NCBI GenBank assembly: GCA_017484235.1
Contig: JAFUTM010000437.1
Coordinates: 1-8,910, forward strand
DNA from: Selenomonadaceae bacterium
GTDB lineage: Bacteria; Bacillota; Negativicutes; Selenomonadales; Selenomonadaceae
DNA: 8,910 nt
Direction of reading: 5' to 3'
Positions 3,943 through 8,910 of this stretch are shown one piece after another. The position numbers and the translations under genes are program-made. Positions within the stretch are counted from its first letter, which is position 1. Each line of letters opens with the position of its first letter. The notes under the pieces are model-generated. The model worked only from the letters and a program-made list of their open reading frames with translations. It made no database searches and was not told the DNA's origin.

Positions 3943-4725
3943 TTGGAAAAGTCGACATTAATAGGAATTGTATTAGGTTTAATTTCAGTTTTCGTCGGTA
4001 TGATTTTGAAGGGTGCTCCGCTTTCCGCGCTTGCCAGTTCTTCGGCGGCATATCTGATCATTATCGGTGGAACATTTGCTTGTTTGTTTAATGCTTTCCC
4101 TATGGATCAAGTTAAGAAACTTCCAACTTTATTTAAAATGCTTTTTAAAGCACCGGAAGAACAAAGTAAGGGCGATTTAGTTAAACTTTTTATTGAGCTT
4201 TCACAGATTGCACGTCGTGAAGGTATTCTGGCACTTGAAAATAAAGTTGGTGAAATTCAAGATCCTTTCTTTCGCAATGGACTGAGTATGGTTATTGACG
4301 GTATGGATCCTCAGTTCGTCAGTGACGTTTTAGATGCGGAACTTGCTGGTATGGAAGAACGTCACGCAACAGGTCGTTCGATTCTGACTCAGGCTGGTAC
4401 TTATGCACCAACATTGGGCGTTCTTGGCGCCGTTATCGGTCTTATCGCGGCACTTCAAAACTTGGACGACGTTAATAAGCTTGGACACGCAATCTCGGCG
4501 GCATTTATCGCAACAATTCTGGGTATCTTTACTGGTTATGTTATTTGGCTGCCGTTTGCTAACAAGTTGAAGTTAAAATCAGCTGAAGAAATTGGCGTTA
4601 AACGTATGATTATTGAAGGTATTCTTTCATTGCAGGCTGGTGACTCACCAACTGCTATTGAAGCTAAGTTGATGGTCTTTATTCCACAAAATGAGCGCGA
4701 AAGTATTAAAGCCAGCGGAGAATAA
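3943..4725 (+). CDS. motA: Flagellar motor stator protein MotA
   Basis: This is an inner-membrane subunit of the ion-driven flagellar stator, working with MotB to turn the rotor. The product is 260 residues, a normal length. The four membrane segments lie at about 4-24, 30-52, 150-172 and 184-206. R91 and E99 in the cytoplasmic loop (IARREGILALE) match the E. coli charged residues R90 and E98 that touch FliG. P156 (YAPTLGVLGAVIGL) and P204 (WLPFANKLK) match the two functional prolines. I chose the TTG at 3943: AGGAGGAGG at 3925-3933 lies 9 bases before it, and the family begins M-x-K-x-T-L-I-G. The in-frame ATG at 3919 would translate the ribosome site itself as DRRR. CCTC at 3915-3918 could pair with GAGG in the site. 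Proton or sodium use cannot be judged here. Confidence 0.93.
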   Translation: MEKSTLIGIVLGLISVFVGMILKGAPLSALASSSAAYLIIIGGTFACLFNAFPMDQVKKLPTLFKMLFKAPEEQSKGDLVKLFIELSQIARREGILALENKVGEIQDPFFRNGLSMVIDGMDPQFVSDVLDAELAGMEERHATGRSILTQAGTYAPTLGVLGAVIGLIAALQNLDDVNKLGHAISAAFIATILGIFTGYVIWLPFANKLKLKSAEEIGVKRMIIEGILSLQAGDSPTAIEAKLMVFIPQNERESIKASGE

Positions 4726-4805
4726 TTAATTATGAATGCTGAATGAGGAATGCTGAATAAAAAACGAACTCCTATTCCTAATTCACAATTCCTAATTCCT
4801 AATTA
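4723..4805. repeat. Long imperfect inverted repeat between motA and motB
   Basis: The left arm (4723-4751) and the reverse complement of the right arm (4774-4805) share the order TAATTA..ATTA.GAAT..TGAAT.AGGAAT, a potential stem of about 30 pairs around a 22-base loop. Within it GAATGCTGAAT is repeated directly (4734-4744 and 4748-4758), and CCTAATTC-type units repeat in the right arm. There is no U-tract and no ORF. It could be a repeat element of the REP/MITE kind or an mRNA processing or stability structure in the motA-motB transcript. Confidence 0.6.
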
Positions 4806-4821
4806 GAAAAGGGTGATGATA

Positions 4822-5616
4822 TTGGCGAGAAAAAAACGCGGCAAACCGCACGAAGAAGAAGCCAGTGAGGCTTGGTTATTGCCTTATTCCGACTTGATGA
4901 CATTGCTTTTAGCATTATTTATAGCACTGTTTGCAATTTCACAGACTGACCAGACTAAAATGTCACAATTAGCTCAGGCATTTACGGCAGCATTTAATAT
5001 GGGCGGACCATCTTTCTTTAATCAGGCAGGACCTAATCCAAGTATGCAGCGTCAGATCATATCTAATGAAGATTTGGGAAATGAGGCCTTTTTAAAGGAA
5101 AATCAGACACTTGAAGAGATTCAACGCGAATTGGAAGAATATATTCAGCAAAATAATCTGCAAGATCAGCTTTCAACTCAGCTGGAAGAGGATGGATTAA
5201 TGATACGTATCAAAGAGAAAGCTCTGTTTCCATCTGGCTCGGCTGATTTAGTTGCTGAATCGCAGAGAATCGGGCCGATTGTCGCTGGACTTTTAGCCTC
5301 TGTACCGGAACGTGTTTTGATTTCCGGTCATACTGATACAGATCCTATAAGCAACGCTAGATTTCCGTCAAACTGGGAATTGAGTTCAGCCAGAGCGATG
5401 ACTTTTATGAAGTATCTTTTATCAATTAATGCTAATTTAAATCCGGCAAGGTTTTCAGCTATTGGTTATGGTGAGTATCGTCCAATCGCTCCAAATGATA
5501 CAGCTGAAGGCAAGCAGACTAATCGTCGTGTTGAAATTTTAATCGCAAGAAGCCTTAGATTTAATCCTAATGAAGGCGTTACATCTTCATCGGATAATGA
5601 TTTGGTAGCTAGATAA
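4822..5616 (+). CDS. motB: Flagellar motor stator protein MotB
   Basis: This is the stator subunit that binds peptidoglycan and carries the ion-binding aspartate. The product is 264 residues. It has a basic N-terminus (ARKKRGKPH), then one membrane segment at about 19-40 with the essential aspartate D24 in PYSDLMTLLLALF. A linker with a Q/E-rich helix follows (about 90-122). An OmpA-like peptidoglycan-binding domain spans about 125-245 (ISGHTDTDP; NWELSSARA; GYGEYRPIAPNDT; KQTNRRVEI). I chose the TTG at 4822, with AAGGGTGA at 4809-4816 placed 5 bases before it. The GTG at 4813 and ATG at 4816 overlap that site, and the family begins MARKK. It follows motA after the inverted repeat, and acpS starts on the base after its stop. 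Confidence 0.94.
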   Translation: MARKKRGKPHEEEASEAWLLPYSDLMTLLLALFIALFAISQTDQTKMSQLAQAFTAAFNMGGPSFFNQAGPNPSMQRQIISNEDLGNEAFLKENQTLEEIQRELEEYIQQNNLQDQLSTQLEEDGLMIRIKEKALFPSGSADLVAESQRIGPIVAGLLASVPERVLISGHTDTDPISNARFPSNWELSSARAMTFMKYLLSINANLNPARFSAIGYGEYRPIAPNDTAEGKQTNRRVEILIARSLRFNPNEGVTSSSDNDLVAR

Positions 5617-5991
5617 ATGATTAAAGGTATTGGTACTGATATAATTGAGATTGGACGTGTGCGTCGTGCCTTAAAAAATGAACATTTCATAGAACGAGTA
5701 TACACTAAACGTGAACAAGATTACTGTAACAGTCGAGGACGACAGGCAGCAGCCTCTTATGCCGTACGTTTTGCCGGCAAAGAGGCTTTTTTTAAAGCTA
5801 TTGGTACTGGCATTGTATGTGAGATGACCTCTGTTGAGATTATTAACGACAGTGCTGGTTGTCCGCAGATTAATGTCAGCGGTAAAGTTGAAAAAATATT
5901 GACACAGCTTAACGTTAATAATATACATATATCACTTAGTCATTCGAAAGATTATGCAAATGCTGTTTGTATAATCGAAAGTCCTTATTGA
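5617..5991 (+). CDS. acpS: Holo-[acyl-carrier-protein] synthase AcpS
   Basis: This enzyme transfers 4'-phosphopantetheine from CoA to the serine of acyl carrier protein, activating fatty-acid synthesis in the cytosol. The product is 124 residues, the usual length. The N-terminal GIGTDIIEIGRV carries the Mg-binding D8. RFAGKEAFFKAIGTG carries the second ligand E56 with K55. The C-terminal ISLSHSKDYANAVCI is the family's closing strand motif. The ATG immediately follows the motB stop codon and lacks a clear ribosome site of its own, so translation is probably coupled to motB. The acpS-nnrD order that follows is common in Firmicutes; placement behind flagellar stator genes is a lineage trait. 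Confidence 0.96.
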   Translation: MIKGIGTDIIEIGRVRRALKNEHFIERVYTKREQDYCNSRGRQAAASYAVRFAGKEAFFKAIGTGIVCEMTSVEIINDSAGCPQINVSGKVEKILTQLNVNNIHISLSHSKDYANAVCIIESPY

Positions 5992-6040
5992 TTCCTTATA
6001 AAAATTTACATTATTATTAATAATTGGAGTTTAACATAAA

Positions 6041-7588
6041 ATGAAAATAGCATTATCAAAACAAATGCGTGAGATTGACAGAAAAGCAATCGAGGAATTT
6101 GGATTAAATGAACTTGCGCTTATGGAGAGTGCCGGCCATAAAGTTGCTGATGCCGTTTGCCAAATATTGAAGTCACCAAATAAAAAAAGTGTCTGCATAC
6201 TCGCGGGCAGCGGCAATAATGGCGGTGATGCCCTTGTTGCAGCACGCTACTTATCCAATCTCGGTGTACGGATAAAAATTTTTCTCATTGGCAATAAAAA
6301 TCATCGTACGGATTCGTTAAATGTTCAAATGCAGATTATACGCTGTATGGGCATTGAAATTCAAGTTTTAGAAAGCGACCGAGCTTGGGAACGTCTACAG
6401 GTTACACTTAGATTTTCAGATGTGATAATTGACGGCATCTTAGGCACAGGATTTACTGGGCAGTTGCGTCCGTCCGTTTTGCGGCTTGTTCGTCTGGTCA
6501 ATTCAACTAACAAGCCGGTAATTGCTATTGATGTGCCGACTGGTGTTGAAGCTGACAGCGGTCAGGTTGGAGACTCGGCGATAAATGCAACTTGCACCGT
6601 AACGCTTGGTCTGCCTAAAATTGGTCATTATTTATGTCCAGGTGCGGCAAATGTCGGAAAATTGTTGATTGATGATATTGGTATTCCTTTGCAGCTGCTC
6701 AAAGACGATATACATCAAACTGTTATTGACGACGAGCTGGCACTTACTTTGATACCGGCACGACCAAAAGACGTGCATAAAGGCAGTGTTGGAAAAATCT
6801 TAGTTATTGCCGGCTCACGCGGAATGACCGGTGCGGCGGCACTGGCTTCTATGTCTGCACTTAAAACCGGTGCCGGACTAGTTACACTTGCTGTGCCAGA
6901 AAGCTTAAACTCCATTTTTGAAGTTAAACTGACTGAGGTTATGACTGCGCCGCTGCCTGAAGTTAAGACTGGTATTATTGGCGGTGACAATGCTGTCAAT
7001 CAGCTTTTAACTATGTCTGAACATTTTGATGCGGTTTTAATTGGTCCTGGTCTCGGTCGTGAGTCTGAGACAATTGATATGGTTAAAAAAATCGTTGAAA
7101 CCATTGATAAGCCGTTGGTTTTAGATGCAGATGCACTCTTTGCCTATAATGGTAATGTGGAGGCTCTGAAAATCTGTAAACAGATTCCAATTTTAACACC
7201 TCATTTAGGTGAACTTGCTGCTCTGCTTGACACCACCGTTGATGAATTGCGTAAAAATTTAGTTGAGACTGTTCGTAAAGCAGCTCAGAACTTCAGAGCT
7301 ATTTTCGTTGCTAAATGTGAGAGTACGATTGTCGCTTACCCTAATGGTGAAATATTTATATCACCTCTGGGCAATGAGGGTATGGCTACTGCCGGCTGTG
7401 GAGATGTTTTGGCTGGTGCAATTGCCGGTCTGATGAAGCAGACTCCTTTTGCGCCGATTGCTGGTGTTTATCTGCACGGTACAGCTGGAAATATAGCCTT
7501 TAACGAAAAAAGTAACGGATTGACGGCTTCCGATGTGATGAACAATCTTGCCGCTGCAATGAAAAGCTTAACTAAGAAAATGAACTGA
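6041..7588 (+). CDS. nnrD: Bifunctional NAD(P)H-hydrate epimerase / ADP-dependent NAD(P)H-hydrate dehydratase
   Basis: This is a metabolite-repair enzyme. The N-terminal YjeF_N domain (about 1-212) epimerises R- to S-NAD(P)HX. The C-terminal ribokinase-like domain (about 225-510) dehydrates S-NAD(P)HX back to NAD(P)H using ADP. N-terminal signs are LMESAG, then GSGNNGGDALVAARYL (about 56-71), DGILGTGFTG and IDVPTGVEADSG. C-terminal signs are KGSVGKILVIAGSRGMTGAA (from about 246), GPGLGR, LDADAL, LTPHLGEL and AGCGDVLAGAIAG, with the catalytic-type D455. At 515 residues it is a full-length fusion with no visible break. The ATG has GGAG 11 bases upstream (6026-6029), a rather long spacing. It follows acpS by 49 bases with no terminator between them and is the last gene of the operon. 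Confidence 0.95.
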   Translation: MKIALSKQMREIDRKAIEEFGLNELALMESAGHKVADAVCQILKSPNKKSVCILAGSGNNGGDALVAARYLSNLGVRIKIFLIGNKNHRTDSLNVQMQIIRCMGIEIQVLESDRAWERLQVTLRFSDVIIDGILGTGFTGQLRPSVLRLVRLVNSTNKPVIAIDVPTGVEADSGQVGDSAINATCTVTLGLPKIGHYLCPGAANVGKLLIDDIGIPLQLLKDDIHQTVIDDELALTLIPARPKDVHKGSVGKILVIAGSRGMTGAAALASMSALKTGAGLVTLAVPESLNSIFEVKLTEVMTAPLPEVKTGIIGGDNAVNQLLTMSEHFDAVLIGPGLGRESETIDMVKKIVETIDKPLVLDADALFAYNGNVEALKICKQIPILTPHLGELAALLDTTVDELRKNLVETVRKAAQNFRAIFVAKCESTIVAYPNGEIFISPLGNEGMATAGCGDVLAGAIAGLMKQTPFAPIAGVYLHGTAGNIAFNEKSNGLTASDVMNNLAAAMKSLTKKMN

Positions 7589-7603
7589 TTATATATTTTT
7601 ATA

Positions 7604-7674
7604 ATAAAAAATCACTCCTAATTTAATTAATGTGATAATGTATACGTTAATTATTAGGAGTAATTTTATTTTAT
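7604..7674. terminator. Bidirectional intrinsic terminator after nnrD
   Basis: ACTCCTAAT (7614-7622) pairs with ATTAGGAGT (7653-7661), and the stem continues with AT pairs (TTAATTAA facing TTAATTA). The plus strand continues AATTTTATTTTA. The minus strand continues GATTTTTTATTATA. It separates nnrD from the convergent secreted-protein gene and can serve both. Confidence 0.8.
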
Positions 7675-7691
7675 GTCCATTTTTTATTGAA

Positions 7692-8234
7692 TTAATATTC
7701 CGGTGTTATCTGATCTAATACAATCGCGTTTACAACACCATTGCTTACTACAACTGAAACTCTGTAGCTCGTATCGCCTGGATCATATGTATAAACATCA
7801 TTGCGAACCTGTGTCCAAATATATTGTGTACCTTCTAAACTCGTAAGCAAATGCTCTCTCTGATGATCAAAACGTACCGATTGATTTTCTGTTGTATAAT
7901 TTGAACCGTATTTTCTGATAACGTCATTGATTGACATTCCAACGTAAACGCCGGACGGAGTTTTCCAACCGTTATTAGCAGTTACTGTAACGTAGCGCAC
8001 TTTTTTATTACAAAATCCGATTTCCACGTCGTTACCATATTTAATACAATCAGTAACCAATTGAGCCCAACCGCCAGGGTGACTTGTCGGCTGACCATAC
8101 ATCTTGATAACGCTGTTATACGGCATATTAAGATAAATGCCGCCAAGACTAAACTCATTTCTGCCGATTGCACTACAGACACTTGCCACCATCATCACAG
8201 TAATCAGTGCTGTCATCATAAAAAGTTTTTTCAT
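7692..8234 (-). CDS. Exported protein of unknown function with an internal duplication
   Basis: The product is 180 residues. The Sec signal peptide covers about 1-22 (MKK, hydrophobic core, SVCSA with cleavage before IGRN), and there is no lipobox. The mature part has two related halves. GGIYLNMPYNSVIKMYGQP (about 31-49) corresponds to SGVYVGMSINDVIRKYG (about 94-110). Each half later has a beta-strand-like stretch (EIGFCNKKVRYVTVTANNG; YRVSVVVSNGVVNAIVLDQ). The G-[IV]-x-[LV]-x-M-x(4)-V-I-x-x-Y-G unit resembles small secreted repeat domains seen in Negativicutes and Clostridia, but I cannot name a family. The ATG at 8234 has GGAG 9 bases upstream, whereas an in-frame TTG at 8249 overlaps that site. 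The mature protein keeps two cysteines (63 and 75). Substrate and role are unknown. Confidence 0.82.
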   Translation of the reverse strand: MKKLFMMTALITVMMVASVCSAIGRNEFSLGGIYLNMPYNSVIKMYGQPTSHPGGWAQLVTDCIKYGNDVEIGFCNKKVRYVTVTANNGWKTPSGVYVGMSINDVIRKYGSNYTTENQSVRFDHQREHLLTSLEGTQYIWTQVRNDVYTYDPGDTSYRVSVVVSNGVVNAIVLDQITPEY

Positions 8235-8281
8235 ACAAATACACTCCAATCATTTAACATAATTAAATATTTATCTAGTTC

Positions 8282-8311
8282 AGAATAATATATTATTAAT
8301 AAGTTTGTCAA
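8282..8311 (-). promoter_or_regulatory. Possible promoter of the 7692-8234 gene
   Basis: On the minus strand a perfect TTGACA (8311-8306), an 18-base spacer, then TATTCT (8287-8282). It lies in the 80-base gap between the two small exported-protein genes, so the downstream gene may be transcribed on its own as well as by readthrough. Confidence 0.5.
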
Positions 8312-8314
8312 TTA

Positions 8315-8731
8315 CTATTTCATATATCCGTGATCTAACAAATATTTATACGCGTTGTGCAAAATACGGGCACGATTGACATTAGGATCATCATTTAAAT
8401 ATCCTTCATCGAAATCTATAGGTTGTAATTTTCCATTTTGATCTTTATACATAGGTGGTTCATCAAAATCACACGTTATAGTATATCCAAAGTAAAATGC
8501 GCCGTGTTGAGGATTAACCGACTTAAACGGCAAATAGTATTTATATGACCATTTTTTCCAGTCTTGACTATAAGTTATCGGCGTCTTTGTGATGTTTTCA
8601 GTAATCAAGTAAACTTTATCGCCGTTCGATTCATTGCCGACATAGTAATCTACAGCTTCAGCGAAGTTATTTTGACTGCCGATAAAAATTATCGTAATGG
8701 CCAGCAACATCGTTAAAAGTACCTTTTTCAT
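8315..8731 (-). CDS. Small exported protein of unknown function
   Basis: The product is 138 residues. The signal peptide covers about 1-26 (MKKVLLTMLLAITIIFIG, then NNFAEA with cleavage before VDYY). The mature chain is acidic and rich in aromatic residues (DYYVGNESNGDKVYLITENI; WKKWSYKYYLPF; GAFYFGYTI). It has no membrane segment after the signal and only one cysteine. The ATG at 8731 has GGAGG 8 bases upstream, a strong ribosome site. The type (exported, short, Y/D/N-rich, opening with a YYVG...YLITE strand) is familiar from Negativicutes genomes but not tied to a function I can name. It lies 25 bases after the stop of the upstream partial gene, so the two are probably co-transcribed. Confidence 0.8.
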   Translation of the reverse strand: MKKVLLTMLLAITIIFIGSQNNFAEAVDYYVGNESNGDKVYLITENITKTPITYSQDWKKWSYKYYLPFKSVNPQHGAFYFGYTITCDFDEPPMYKDQNGKLQPIDFDEGYLNDDPNVNRARILHNAYKYLLDHGYMK

Positions 8732-8756
8732 AAAAATTACCTCCTAAAATACAGAC

Positions 8757-8910
8757 TCAACGCTCAATTCTACTATTGTAATTTTGGCAAATACTTAAAA
8801 TTCTCTGAGCAATAGGATTACTAGAAACAGGATTCATATTTCCTGAAAGATAATAATCAAAAAACCAATCACTGGTAGGACTACTTTGTCCGTCAAAAGA
8901 CATTATGTAA
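8757..8910 (-). CDS. C-terminal end of an unidentified protein (gene starts right of the window)
   Basis: The minus-strand frame is open from the right edge to a TGA at 8759-8757, giving 51 codons. The visible residues include FDGQSSPTSDWFFDYY, LSGNMNPVSSNPIAQRIL and CQNYNSRIER. An ATG at 8903 is in frame, but nothing like a ribosome site precedes it in the few bases visible, so I treat this as the tail of a longer gene. It is hydrophilic, with no membrane segment in the part seen. I do not recognise it. The short gap to the next gene suggests one operon with the exported protein that follows. Confidence 0.6.
   Translation of the reverse strand, partial: YIMSFDGQSSPTSDWFFDYYLSGNMNPVSSNPIAQRILSICQNYNSRIER

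Noticed and set aside
4723..4805. Insertion-sequence remnant
   Set aside because: There is no transposase coding trace and no clear target-site duplication. It is kept only as an inverted repeat of unknown origin.
5671..5928. Minus-strand open frame opposite acpS
   Set aside because: acpS carries full family motifs in the other frame. This frame has no recognisable features.
8061..8288. Plus-strand open frame opposite the exported-protein gene
   Set aside because: It is opposite a gene with a clear signal peptide and ribosome site. Its His-rich stretch comes from the reverse of Met/Val codons.

Overview
The window reads as chromosomal DNA of a low-GC, motile anaerobe or facultative anaerobe. 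The gene styles fit the Firmicutes (Bacillota): a nifS-nifU pair, a Bacillus-type Fnr, motA-motB with TTG starts, and an acpS-nnrD pair. The small secreted proteins at the right end look most like those of the Negativicutes (Selenomonas relatives). That placement is an inference, not a proof.

Left part (1-3060). The 3' end of a cysteine desulfurase gene (nifS) is followed by the Fe-S scaffold gene nifU. Three bases beyond nifU, and convergent with it, lies a Crp/Fnr-family regulator. It carries a C-terminal C-x2-C-x4-C motif of the Bacillus subtilis Fnr type, a [4Fe-4S] oxygen sensor. Divergent from it is narK, a nitrate/nitrite transporter. The gap between fnr and narK holds one perfect TGTGA-N6-TCACA operator, equally distant from a -10 element on each side. 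This is a compact nitrate-respiration switch in which an Fe-S sensor sits next to Fe-S assembly genes. No nitrate reductase is visible.

Middle (3061-3918). This 860-base stretch without long genes is the most interesting part. It holds two tandem, diverged copies of a cassette of about 320-330 bp. Each copy has, on the minus strand, a promoter, a structured leader, a Shine-Dalgarno site, a 24- or 27-codon ORF for a hydrophobic peptide with a shared C-terminus (LTSRVAA), and an intrinsic terminator. On the plus strand each copy has an opposing promoter and terminator that would make a nearly full-length antisense RNA. Nine aligned codons differ only synonymously. A leader hairpin that hides the Shine-Dalgarno site shows a compensatory base change, and a 3' UTR element changes in step with it. 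I read these as an apparently undescribed type I toxin-antitoxin-like pair. Toxicity itself is not shown. The remaining AT-rich stretch (3741-3918) holds the motA promoter and an unexpected sigma-28-like promoter on the opposite strand.

Right-centre (3919-7674). motA, motB, acpS and nnrD (bifunctional NAD(P)H-hydrate repair) all run on the plus strand and look like one operon: flagellar stator, then holo-ACP synthase, then metabolite repair. motB and acpS abut with no gap. A long imperfect inverted repeat sits between motA and motB. A bidirectional terminator closes the operon.

Right end (7692-8910, minus strand). Two complete small exported proteins of unknown function, plus the last 51 codons of a third gene, form a compact minus-strand group.
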